This document shows positions 9,745 through 18,304 of a DNA stretch of 64,000 nt, in pieces (positions within the stretch are counted from its first letter, which is position 1; each line of letters opens with the position of its first letter). The stretch is taken from assembly GCF_009761395.1 (NCBI RefSeq), contig NZ_LEKN01000023.1, forward strand, positions 47,279-111,278. Direction: 5' to 3'. The stretch comes from Ursidibacter maritimus. GTDB lineage: Bacteria; Pseudomonadota; Gammaproteobacteria; Enterobacterales; Pasteurellaceae. A program made the translations under genes and the position numbers. Under the pieces are notes generated by a model, which did no database searches, was not told where the DNA came from, and was given only the letters and a program-made list of their open reading frames with translations.

Positions 9745-12700
9745 ATGTCCGTTTATCATTTAAAAGTTACCACTAAAACATCAGAAAGAAACGTTGTATT
9801 ATCCCAAAATCAAACAGTCAGAATTTTGGCTGAAGATAATACTAAATATCAAATATTTAATGAACAAGGTGAGCTCATTAACGAGTTTAAAAAAGCTGAA
9901 GTAAATCAAGAGAATATTGTTATTTACTTAGATTCGGTAAATAAGCCTAATCTGATTTTAGAAAATTATTATGCACATTATCCCATTGAGAACCCACAAT
10001 ATTTGTCTGATATTTCGGCAAGCTTGGCAACAGCAAGTAAAGATTCTCCATTTGTCTTAGCTAGCGAAGTTGGTGTTAGTGGTTTATCAAAAGCTGTTTT
10101 GTATGGTCTAGGTGCGGTTGCAACATTAGGCTCAGTTTTTACGTTTTTTAAATCAGGTAGTAGCAACCCTAGGAAAGGTGCACCTGAGAGTACTGAACCT
10201 GAAGAAAAACTTGTTACTCCTGCTATTCCTGATACTAAAGAAAAACCTGCTATTCCTGATAACAAGGAAAAACCTGTTACGCCTATTACCAGAGAACCTC
10301 GACAATTACCGCAAACTGAACCAAGTGAAACTATTGAGCCAATCAATGTAAATATTCAATTAAATTCGGTAACAGCTGATAATGTAATTAATATTGTGGA
10401 ACAAGCTACAAATATTACTATTTCAGGAGCTTTCACTGCAGACCAACCCCTTACGAGTGCAAAAGTAGTACTTGAAATTGGTGGACAAAAAATAGATGCC
10501 ATTGTGGAAGGTAATCAATTTAAAGCGGAAGTTTCGGGTAATTTATTAGCAGAAAATAACCAAATCAATGCGACTGTTGAAGTCACAAACGATAAGTCTA
10601 AAGGAATGGCAAGTAGCTCTTTAGGTTATCTAGTTGATATTATCTTAACCCACCCGACAATTAGTTTAAATGAGATAACGGAAGATAACGTTATCAATCT
10701 CACTGAAAGCCAAAATACTCAAATTATTAGTGGTAAGGTAACTAATACAGAAGGTTCAAATGCTAAGGCAGGGGATAATGTTGTTATTCAGTTAGGTGAT
10801 CATATATTTAATGTAAAACTTGATGAAAACCTTCAATTCTCAGTTGAAATAAACGGTCAGATTCTGTCAGAAAATAACAAACTAGATGTGGCTTTAGTTA
10901 CCGCTGATTCTGCAGGTAATAAAATTACAACAAAAACTGAAAAAAGTTATCGTGTCGATACAGTAATTGATAAACCTTTAATTACGATTGATACGATTGC
11001 AACAGACGATGTAATCAATGCAGTGGAAGCCAGAACCGAAACAATCATAGTGACTGGTAGTGTAGCTAATGTAGAAAATTCAGAAGCGAAAGCAGGTGAT
11101 ATTGTTCATTTACAAGTGGGGGAACTCATTGTTGAAGCCCCTTTAACGGAGCAACTGACATTTAGTGTACCTGTTAGTACTGTCGCTTTAGTGAATCACA
11201 AAAATATCACAGCCAGCTTGCTGACAAAAGATAGTGTAAATAATAGTGTAACCGCAGAAAAAACTAGAGCTGTGACAGTTGATACCGAACTTAACCTAAG
11301 TGTAATCATTGATAAGATTACCGATGATAATGCATTAAACCAAGCGGAATCTGCCAAAGCTATTACGTTATCAGGTCGCTACACAGCTGATGCAGATTTA
11401 AAAGATGGCACAGTTTTGATTAAGGTACTAGTAAACGGAGAAACGCAAGTTGCTGAAGTTAATGAAGCGGATAAGAGCTGGAGTTTAACCCTTGCAGGGC
11501 AATCTTTGGTGAATCAACAAGGTGAAAATAAACTAACGGTACAGATTTCAGCAGAAGATAAAGTGAGCAATCAAGCAGAAAGCCAAAAGGAACACAGCTA
11601 TCAGGTAGATACAGTGATTGGGAAACCTGTGGTAACAATTACGAGCATTGCTGATGATAATGTGATTGATGCCGAAGAAGCTCAAGGCGCAGTGACGATT
11701 AAAGGTCTTGTAGAGAATAGTGAAGGTGATCGTCCTGTTATTCTAAAATGTCCTTGTAGTTCTTGTGCAAGTGGTTGGAAAGAAGTTGAAGCACCAGTGG
11801 TTGATGGTAAATTTGAGCTTACCGTTACAGTAAGCGATACCAGTTTGGCTGATGCGAGATTGAAATCTCTTGAACGCAAAATCAAAGCGAATTATACCGC
11901 AGAAGATCAAGTAGGTAATACAGCAGATGCAGATGAAGCAAGTTTAAATTATGAACTTGATCTTTACTCTGAAATCAATCTTACCAAGATTGGCGAGAAT
12001 TTTACTTTTAATCCCAACCAAATGACTCGTATTTCTGGCTCTATTACTGAATTTGAAAGCTGGACATCAAATAACCAAGTACGTAATTGGTATAACGAAG
12101 GGCAGAATGCTCAGAATATTCGTACAGTGAATATGATGATTGGCGATAAAACCTATAAAGTAGGTTTTAATGGTAAAACTAAAACTTTCCAAGTGGATAT
12201 TCCTAATGACGAGTTAAGAACCTTAGCAGGTAAGGAAATTTCGATTAGTTTTGCAGATGATATTATTTATAAATATGCTCGTATTTATGGTGCAACCTAT
12301 AATGATGCAAAAAAATCTTGGAGTATTGCGAATGAAGTGAACCGCACCCCAACAGCTAAAAGTTTTACACTTGAAAGTGATGCGTTGGTAAAAACAGCAG
12401 ATAATCGCTATCAAGTTAAAGAACAGCCAGTAACGACGGAAATTAGCGGAGTGGTAAAAGGCAGCCTAGCAAAAGTAGGTGCGGATGTGGAGATTAAAAT
12501 TGGCAATCAAACCTTTACCACGCAAGTCAAAGAAGATAAGACCTTTAGCTACGATGTGCCGAGTGAGTTCTTAAGCACCAATTCCGAAAAAACAGTGACA
12601 GCAACCTTAAAAAATACAGGAAGCCAAATTGTGATGGATACGGAAGGTTATATTGTTGAAAATGGAGCGGATAGTAAATTTGTTTCTCAACACAAAGAGG

Positions 12701-14418
12701 TTTTGCCTAATGCAAGAAAAACTGATCATACAAAAGATGATTATAATTTCTTCTATCCAATTCATATTGCTGATGATACAAGTGGAGCAATGTATGGGTT
12801 CCATCGTTCTTATCCAGTAGGAGGAACAGAAACACCGCTAACGATAAAGTATTACTTTGCTAGACAGTCTGAGTTATCTACGATATTAGAGAGCAATTTC
12901 AACGGTAAACACCTTAGTTCTGCCTTTATCGGTTTAGATGGATATGATGATATAAAAGAGTACACTAAATTAGCTTATGATGTAATTTCTCGTTATACCA
13001 ATTTAAGGTTTGAAGAAGTCAATAGTTATCAAGATGTTAAAGGGCGTACTGGTCAATTAATCATTGGAGTTGAAAAATTTAAGCCCGCTTGGGAGTGGGC
13101 TGGTGGTTTTGGTCATTCTGGTGATAATGTGATGTGGAACGTTTCTAATTACAAAAATGGAGGATATAATGATTTCTTCCGTCTCGTGTTGCACGAAACT
13201 GCTCACGCTTTGAATATGGTACACGTTGATGATCCACTAAAAAATCTTGGGTATGGTTCTGAGGCAAGTGTTGAATTTATTCATATGTCCTATAATAGAA
13301 ATCCAATGTTTTCTGAAATGCGAGATTTACGCTTATATGATTTAGCCTATTTACACTATCGTTTTGGTGTAAATCGTGAACATCGTGCAGGTAATGATGT
13401 TTATACCTTTAAAAAGTATAATGCTCGTTCAGCTGATGGTGATGTATATATTTGGGATGGTAATGGTGTTGATACCTTTGATGCCTCTAATGAAAAAGAA
13501 GGGGTAACAGTTAATTTAACCCCAGGTTCGTGGAACTATGTTGGTACAGAAAAGAAAAAGCAATTCCTAGGTATAGACCCAACAACCTATTCTAAGAGTG
13601 AATACTTTGACTTAGCGAGCGATGCTAATTTTGGCTCATCGTCTTTTAATGGGAAACAACAAGTTACATTCAGCAACTACCAAGAAGGTCAATCATTTAT
13701 TGGCTACGGTACTCAAATTGAGAACTTAATTGGCTCAGCATTCAATGACACTCTAACAGGTAATAACGCCAATAACCAAATTTTTGGAGGGAAAGGCGTT
13801 GATATTATCAAAGGTGGTTTAGGTAATGACTTTATCAACGGTGGAGAAGGTGCCGATCTGATGTTTGGCGAACAAGGTAATGATATTTATGTAGTTGATA
13901 ATGTTGCCGACGTAGTAACAGAAAAAGCGGATGAAGGTACCGATCATATTTATAGCTTAGTAAACTATACCCTTGATGAAAATGTAGAAAATCTCACCTT
14001 AATTGGCACAAGTGCCAAAGAAGGTAAAGGAAATGCTTTAAGTAATGTTATTCGAGGCAACGACACTGGCAATACCTTAAACGGTTTAGAGGGCGATGAT
14101 ACGTTAATCGGTGGATTAGGTATTGATACGCTAACAGGTGGAGCAGGAAAAGATACTTTCGTATTTGAGAGTGCTTTAAATGGTAAAGCCGATATTATTA
14201 CTGATTTTGTTTCGGGTGAAGATAAAATCGGGCTATCTAAAACAATTTTTGCATCACTAAACGATGATTTAGGTAATCTAAATAGCCATTTATTCTATGA
14301 TCAAGTGAGTGGTGAATTACGTTATAACGGTGAAAATACGGGAGTAGATAATGCGATCCACTTTGCAACCATTGCTGGCTTACAGCAGTTGGAAGCAACG
14401 CAATTTACCCTAGTTTGA
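9745..14418 (+). CDS. Giant type I secreted protein: BapA-like prefix, Ig-like repeats, serralysin-type metalloprotease, RTX repeats
   Basis: The 1557-residue product has no Sec signal. Residues 1-100 resemble the BapA prefix domain, and 106-135 form a hydrophobic helix like the retention modules of type I adhesins. A Pro/Lys/Glu linker (about 150-190) contains short PAIPDNKEKP-type repeats. About six Ig-like repeats follow (near 200, 304, 411, 516, 629, 740), each opening with a DDNVIN..E motif. Repeat five holds the only cysteines, C669, C671 and C674. The metzincin site HETAHALNMVH has H1150, H1154 and H1160, with a Met-turn HMSYN at M1181. RTX nonapeptides lie at 1345-1380 and 1443-1475, then a DTFVF-type C-terminal secretion region. 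Zinc, calcium and cell-surface roles are inferred. No transporter genes are adjacent. Confidence 0.88.
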   Translation: MSVYHLKVTTKTSERNVVLSQNQTVRILAEDNTKYQIFNEQGELINEFKKAEVNQENIVIYLDSVNKPNLILENYYAHYPIENPQYLSDISASLATASKDSPFVLASEVGVSGLSKAVLYGLGAVATLGSVFTFFKSGSSNPRKGAPESTEPEEKLVTPAIPDTKEKPAIPDNKEKPVTPITREPRQLPQTEPSETIEPINVNIQLNSVTADNVINIVEQATNITISGAFTADQPLTSAKVVLEIGGQKIDAIVEGNQFKAEVSGNLLAENNQINATVEVTNDKSKGMASSSLGYLVDIILTHPTISLNEITEDNVINLTESQNTQIISGKVTNTEGSNAKAGDNVVIQLGDHIFNVKLDENLQFSVEINGQILSENNKLDVALVTADSAGNKITTKTEKSYRVDTVIDKPLITIDTIATDDVINAVEARTETIIVTGSVANVENSEAKAGDIVHLQVGELIVEAPLTEQLTFSVPVSTVALVNHKNITASLLTKDSVNNSVTAEKTRAVTVDTELNLSVIIDKITDDNALNQAESAKAITLSGRYTADADLKDGTVLIKVLVNGETQVAEVNEADKSWSLTLAGQSLVNQQGENKLTVQISAEDKVSNQAESQKEHSYQVDTVIGKPVVTITSIADDNVIDAEEAQGAVTIKGLVENSEGDRPVILKCPCSSCASGWKEVEAPVVDGKFELTVTVSDTSLADARLKSLERKIKANYTAEDQVGNTADADEASLNYELDLYSEINLTKIGENFTFNPNQMTRISGSITEFESWTSNNQVRNWYNEGQNAQNIRTVNMMIGDKTYKVGFNGKTKTFQVDIPNDELRTLAGKEISISFADDIIYKYARIYGATYNDAKKSWSIANEVNRTPTAKSFTLESDALVKTADNRYQVKEQPVTTEISGVVKGSLAKVGADVEIKIGNQTFTTQVKEDKTFSYDVPSEFLSTNSEKTVTATLKNTGSQIVMDTEGYIVENGADSKFVSQHKEVLPNARKTDHTKDDYNFFYPIHIADDTSGAMYGFHRSYPVGGTETPLTIKYYFARQSELSTILESNFNGKHLSSAFIGLDGYDDIKEYTKLAYDVISRYTNLRFEEVNSYQDVKGRTGQLIIGVEKFKPAWEWAGGFGHSGDNVMWNVSNYKNGGYNDFFRLVLHETAHALNMVHVDDPLKNLGYGSEASVEFIHMSYNRNPMFSEMRDLRLYDLAYLHYRFGVNREHRAGNDVYTFKKYNARSADGDVYIWDGNGVDTFDASNEKEGVTVNLTPGSWNYVGTEKKKQFLGIDPTTYSKSEYFDLASDANFGSSSFNGKQQVTFSNYQEGQSFIGYGTQIENLIGSAFNDTLTGNNANNQIFGGKGVDIIKGGLGNDFINGGEGADLMFGEQGNDIYVVDNVADVVTEKADEGTDHIYSLVNYTLDENVENLTLIGTSAKEGKGNALSNVIRGNDTGNTLNGLEGDDTLIGGLGIDTLTGGAGKDTFVFESALNGKADIITDFVSGEDKIGLSKTIFASLNDDLGNLNSHLFYDQVSGELRYNGENTGVDNAIHFATIAGLQQLEATQFTLV

Positions 14419-14436
14419 CAATTCAAGGCATAAAAT

Positions 14437-14468
14437 AACCACCTTGTCTTACGATTAGGTGGTTTTTT
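14437..14468 (+). terminator. Rho-independent terminator of the giant metalloprotease gene
   Basis: AACCACCT at 14437-14444 pairs with AGGTGGTT at 14457-14464 and is followed by a T run. It lies 19 bases after the stop codon. Confidence 0.9.
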
Positions 14469-14481
14469 ATCAGTTTAACTT

Positions 14482-14562
14482 AGGGGTGTCCCAGATAATG
14501 GACTAAACTCTATTTAGGATAAAATATCTGAATGAGAAAAAGTCGTTATCTAGGACAGCCCT
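14482..14562. mobile_element. 81-bp MITE-like element with IS5-type terminal inverted repeats
   Basis: The left end AGGGGTGTCCCAGATAATG and the reverse complement of the right end, AGGGCTGTCCTAGATAACG, match at most positions. The 40-odd bases between them hold no coding sequence. The flanks read TTA and TAA, consistent with a TA target duplication. The ends resemble the sequence at 9238, so this may be an internally deleted relative of the IS remnant on the other side of the giant gene. Confidence 0.6.
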
Positions 14563-14582
14563 AACTTCTTTATTATTGGGAA

Positions 14583-15212
14583 TTAAACAATATCAAGTAA
14601 TTCCACTTCAAAAACTAAGGTACTAAACGGCGGGATTGATGCACCAGCACCACGATCGCCATAAGCAAGGTTGTGTGGAATAGTTAAACGCCATTTTGAA
14701 CCAACAGGCATCATTGTTAATGCTTCTGTCCAACCTGCAATTACGCCACTTACAGGGAATTCTGCTGGTGTGCCACGTTTAACTGAGCTATCAAATACTG
14801 TACCGTCAATTAATGAGCCTGTGTAGTGTACACGCACTTTATCTGCTTTGGTCGGTACTTTTCCTGTGCCTTCAACAAGTACTTCGTATTGTAAACCGCT
14901 TGCAGTTTCTTTCACTGATGCGTGTTTTTTGTTATCTTCTAAGAAAGCTTTTCCTTCTGCTTCTAACGCTTTGAATGCTTCCGCTTGTGCTGCTTCTGCA
15001 CGTTGTGAAAGCTCTTGGAGTGCTTGGCTCACTTCATTTAGTTCTAATGCAGGTGGATTTTGATTTAATACATCAAAAATTCCTTTTACAACCGCTTCAG
15101 GTTTAACATCTAAGCCACTGCCTAAAAGTTGTTGACCGATTTGCAAACCGATACCATAACCACCTTTTGCTTCCACACTCTCTAATGCGACTGAATCTAA
15201 ATTTAAAGACAT
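14583..15212 (-). CDS. fklB: FKBP-type peptidyl-prolyl cis-trans isomerase FklB
   Basis: The 209-residue protein has an N-terminal helical dimerisation region ([16 protein letters not shown]) and a C-terminal FKBP domain (about residues 110-209). The latter contains [32 protein letters not shown] and [19 protein letters not shown]. There is no signal peptide, so it fits cytoplasmic FklB (206 residues in E. coli) rather than periplasmic FkpA. It catalyses proline isomerisation during folding. It stands alone on the reverse strand, convergent with the giant secreted protease gene. Confidence 0.93.
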   Translation of the reverse strand: MSLNLDSVALESVEAKGGYGIGLQIGQQLLGSGLDVKPEAVVKGIFDVLNQNPPALELNEVSQALQELSQRAEAAQAEAFKALEAEGKAFLEDNKKHASVKETASGLQYEVLVEGTGKVPTKADKVRVHYTGSLIDGTVFDSSVKRGTPAEFPVSGVIAGWTEALTMMPVGSKWRLTIPHNLAYGDRGAGASIPPFSTLVFEVELLDIV

Positions 15213-15320
15213 AATGTTTCCTTATTGTTTGAATGAGTGCCTAATATGGCGATCAATAATTGAAATACAAGAGTAAGCGGTAGGATTTCTCTTATTTTTT
15301 AAAAATCACCACACTTTAAA

Positions 15321-15974
15321 TCAATAACCTTGCTCATTAAGTTTACGATATTCATCACAACCATTCTGCTCTCCGCTATCACAAACGACACCAAACAGTT
15401 CCTTTGATTTTTTGATGTCTTGTTCTACCCCTTTCCCGTTAAGATAAAGTTGTGCAAGCCTATATTGTGAGCCTATATCACCTTGATCTGCAGCTTTTTG
15501 ATACCACTTAACCGCTAGAGGAAGATCTTGTTTAACACCTTCTCCTTTTTCATATTTAGCCGCCAAGTTAAATTGTGCATTGACCAGCCCTTGTTCTGCC
15601 GCAGATGTATACAGATTTAAGGCCTGATTGTGATCTTGTCTTATACCCAATCCTTTGGTGTACATTACAGCTAAATTAAATTGAGCATAAGAGTAATTCT
15701 GTTTGGCGGCAAGCTGATAGAGTTTAACGGCTTGATGATAATTTTGTTCCACACCCACGCCTTTTTCGAACATTACCCCTAAATTGTATTGTGCTTTATT
15801 GTAGCCTTGCTCTGCAAGAGGCAACCAACGTTCAACGGTTGTGCGATAATCACCTTTGCTATATGCATCAATTCCTTCTTGAAAAAGTTTATCTTGTTCA
15901 TTAGTGGCATAAGCAAAATTGGTAGATAAAAGTGATAAGGTAACAATTTGAAAAAATGATTTTTTAAGTTTCAT
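15321..15974 (-). CDS. Secreted Sel1-like repeat protein
   Basis: The 217-residue product starts with a Sec signal peptide (MKLKKSFFQIVTLSLLS, probable cleavage after FAYA). The rest is at least four Sel1-type 36-residue helical repeats, recognisable as A..G...AQ(F/Y)NL...Y..G.GV.QD...A. The protein is probably periplasmic and protein-binding. A C-terminal pair, CDSGEQNGC, may form a disulfide. Sel1 proteins vary in function, from enzyme-like beta-lactamase relatives to scaffold roles, and nothing here specifies which. No operon partner is apparent. Confidence 0.85.
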   Translation of the reverse strand: MKLKKSFFQIVTLSLLSTNFAYATNEQDKLFQEGIDAYSKGDYRTTVERWLPLAEQGYNKAQYNLGVMFEKGVGVEQNYHQAVKLYQLAAKQNYSYAQFNLAVMYTKGLGIRQDHNQALNLYTSAAEQGLVNAQFNLAAKYEKGEGVKQDLPLAVKWYQKAADQGDIGSQYRLAQLYLNGKGVEQDIKKSKELFGVVCDSGEQNGCDEYRKLNEQGY

Positions 15975-16128
15975 AATATTCCTAGTGAATAAGTCGATAA
16001 GCTATTGTATAGCATTTGCTCAATAATGTTGAGCTTTCTTGTTTTTATAAGCAGTGAGATTTTCCAAAAAATTTGCAAATTTAAGGTATAATCGCACCGC
16101 TTATTTTTACTCGAAAAGGAATGAACGA

Positions 16129-16986
16129 ATGCAAAATCCAAAAGATGATGTGCTTTATGCCCCTGTTGAATGGCAAGATTGCAGTGCAGGTTATACCGAT
16201 ATTCTTTACCATAAATCCACAGATGGAATTGCTAAAATTACTATTAACCGCCCTGAAGTACGTAATGCTTTCCGTCCACAAACTGTTAAAGAGATGATTC
16301 AAGCGTTTTCGGATGCACGTTTTGACGAGAAAATTGGTGTTATTGTACTAACGGGCGAAGGCGAGAAGGCATTCTGTTCAGGTGGTGACCAAAAAGTGCG
16401 TGGGGATTACGGTGGTTATAAAGATGAAAGTGGTGTACATCACCTAAATGTATTAGATTTCCAACGTGATATTCGTAGCTGTCCGAAACCTGTGGTCGCA
16501 ATGGTGGCAGGTTATGCGATTGGCGGTGGACATGTTTTACATATGTTGTGCGATTTAACCATTGCTGCGGAAAATGCAATCTTTGGTCAAACCGGCCCGA
16601 AAGTTGGTTCATTTGATGGTGGCTGGGGTGCGAGTTATATGGCTCGTATCGTTGGGCAGAAAAAAGCACGTGAAATTTGGTTCTTATGCCGCCAATATGA
16701 TGCAAAAGAAGCCTTAGAGATGGGATTAGTCAATACCGTTGTGCCTTATGCTGAGCTTGAAAAAGAAACAGTACGCTGGTGTCGTGAAATGTTGCGTAAT
16801 AGCCCAATTGCTTTACGTTGTTTAAAAGCAGCTTTAAATGCAGATTGTGATGGTCAGGCTGGCTTACAAGAATTAGCAGGTAATGCGACAATGTTATTCT
16901 ATATGACAGAAGAAGGACAAGAAGGTCGTAACGCATTTAACGAAAAACGTGCACCTGATTTTAGCAAGTTTAAACGTAATCCATAG
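16129..16986 (+). CDS. menB: 1,4-Dihydroxy-2-naphthoyl-CoA synthase MenB
   Basis: MenB closes the second ring of naphthoquinone from o-succinylbenzoyl-CoA in menaquinone synthesis. The crotonase-fold sequence is nearly identical to E. coli MenB, including [33 protein letters not shown] and [20 protein letters not shown]. The reading frame is open further upstream, but the start at 16129 gives [15 protein letters not shown] and 285 residues, the E. coli length, with AAAGGA eight bases before. Other men genes are not in the window. Menaquinone fits the anaerobic glycerol and dicarboxylate genes found here. Confidence 0.97.
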   Translation: MQNPKDDVLYAPVEWQDCSAGYTDILYHKSTDGIAKITINRPEVRNAFRPQTVKEMIQAFSDARFDEKIGVIVLTGEGEKAFCSGGDQKVRGDYGGYKDESGVHHLNVLDFQRDIRSCPKPVVAMVAGYAIGGGHVLHMLCDLTIAAENAIFGQTGPKVGSFDGGWGASYMARIVGQKKAREIWFLCRQYDAKEALEMGLVNTVVPYAELEKETVRWCREMLRNSPIALRCLKAALNADCDGQAGLQELAGNATMLFYMTEEGQEGRNAFNEKRAPDFSKFKRNP

Positions 16987-17009
16987 TCTGAAACTACAAA
17001 GACCATTTA

Positions 17010-17079
17010 CGTATGGGTAGGGTTATCCTTACCCGAATATCTTTCCCATTTATGGGCTGAGATAAATCTCACCCCTACG
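17010..17079. repeat. Palindromic REP-like element between menB and xerD
   Basis: The ends read CGTATGGGT and, on the other strand, CGTAGGGGT. Inside are two further palindromes, GGGTAGGGTTATCCTTACCC and CCCATTTATGGG. The layout resembles an extragenic palindromic repeat. It could also end menB transcription, although there is no T run. No second copy was found in this window. Confidence 0.5.
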
Positions 17080-17115
17080 AAAAAATTAAATGTTTGTATA
17101 ACTCCTACCACTTGT

Positions 17116-18009
17116 ATGATCAAACTCGATACCATTATTGAACAATTTCTAGATAATTTATGGTTGGAACATAATTTATCAGAAAATACTATTGCATCTT
17201 ATCGGTTAGACTTAGAAGCCTTTGTGCAATGGTTGCCTGAAGCTAGGGCTTTTTTAACGGTAGATTATGTCGATGTGCAAACCTTTCTTGGCGAACGGTT
17301 GGAGCAAGGCTATAAATCATCAAGTTCGGCAAGAATGTTAAGCTGTTTACGCAAATTTTTCCGCTTTCTCTATATGGAAAATTACCGCAGTGATGACCCA
17401 ACTGAAACGCTAAAATCACCACGCAAGGCCGTTCATTTACCAAAATCATTAAGTGAAGAACAGGTATTGGATTTACTCAATATGCCGAACACTGCCGATC
17501 CGATTGAGCTACGAGATAAAGCAATGTTAGAGCTACTTTATGCCACAGGCTTACGCGTAACGGAGTTGGTTTCACTAACCATTGAAAATATCAGTTTGTC
17601 CCAAGGGTTAGTTAGAGTGATTGGTAAAGGCGATAAAGAGCGAATTGTACCAATGGGGGAAGAGGCAAATTACTGGTTGCGTGAGTTTTTTCAGTACGGA
17701 CGTACCATTTTGCTAGGCGATACGCAATCGGATATTGTTTTTCCAAGCCGTTTAGCCAAACAGATGACTCGCCAAACGTTTTGGCATCGAATTAAACATT
17801 ATGCCTTACTAACAGGGATTGATAGTGATAAACTCTCGCCTCACGTTCTACGCCACGCTTTTGCGACGCATTTAGTCAATAATGGGGCGGATTTGCGTGT
17901 GGTGCAAATGTTATTAGGGCACAGTGATTTATCCACCACTCAAATTTATACTCACGTTGCCAAAGCACGTTTAAAATCACTTCATCAACAATTTCATCCA
18001 AGGGGATAA
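17116..18009 (+). CDS. xerD: Site-specific tyrosine recombinase XerD
   Basis: XerD acts with XerC at dif to resolve chromosome dimers. The 297-residue protein has the N-terminal SAM-like core-binding domain and a C-terminal catalytic domain. Catalytic residues are visible as R147 (TGLRVTEL), K171, H243 and R246 (SPHVLRHAFATH), H269 (LGHSDLSTTQ) and nucleophile Y278 (IYTHV). The ending SLHQQFHPRG matches XerD rather than XerC. No strong ribosome-binding site precedes the ATG. The next gene starts one base after the stop. Confidence 0.95.
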   Translation: MIKLDTIIEQFLDNLWLEHNLSENTIASYRLDLEAFVQWLPEARAFLTVDYVDVQTFLGERLEQGYKSSSSARMLSCLRKFFRFLYMENYRSDDPTETLKSPRKAVHLPKSLSEEQVLDLLNMPNTADPIELRDKAMLELLYATGLRVTELVSLTIENISLSQGLVRVIGKGDKERIVPMGEEANYWLREFFQYGRTILLGDTQSDIVFPSRLAKQMTRQTFWHRIKHYALLTGIDSDKLSPHVLRHAFATHLVNNGADLRVVQMLLGHSDLSTTQIYTHVAKARLKSLHQQFHPRG

Positions 18010-18010
18010 T

Positions 18011-18304
18011 ATGCAACAAGGTTTTTCTAAATTTAGTTGGGCATTGGCACTGTTCTGTTTACCCATTGCATTATGGCCATTAGCACTCTTTGTCTCGCCT
18101 AAGTTTTCGGATAGTCCGAATTTAAGTGAATTTCAAATCAATAGTTTTTCTGTTGTATTTTGGGTTTATCCTTTTGTGTTGTTTGCACTCTCAGGCATAT
18201 TACATAAGGTTTATCAAACCAATAAACCGCTCGCAAAAAGGTTACTTACTTTCGGTTTTATACTCTTCTACGGGGTGTTTATTTATATTGTGAAAAGCGT
18301 TTAA
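18011..18304 (+). CDS. Small membrane protein of unknown function
   Basis: I do not recognise a characterised family. The 97-residue product has three hydrophobic segments, at about residues 8-28, 47-67 and 79-95, with a short polar stretch (KFSDSPNLSEFQINS) after the first. It starts one base after xerD, so the two are probably translationally coupled, and its 3' end overlaps the convergent tilS gene by four bases. The coupling suggests it is a real gene. No function is proposed. Confidence 0.7.
   Translation: MQQGFSKFSWALALFCLPIALWPLALFVSPKFSDSPNLSEFQINSFSVVFWVYPFVLFALSGILHKVYQTNKPLAKRLLTFGFILFYGVFIYIVKSV

Noticed and set aside
9978..10346. 122-codon reverse frame inside the giant protease gene
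   Set aside because: The Ser/Gly/Val-rich peptide is a by-product of the Pro/Lys/Glu linker repeats on the other strand and has no upstream signal.
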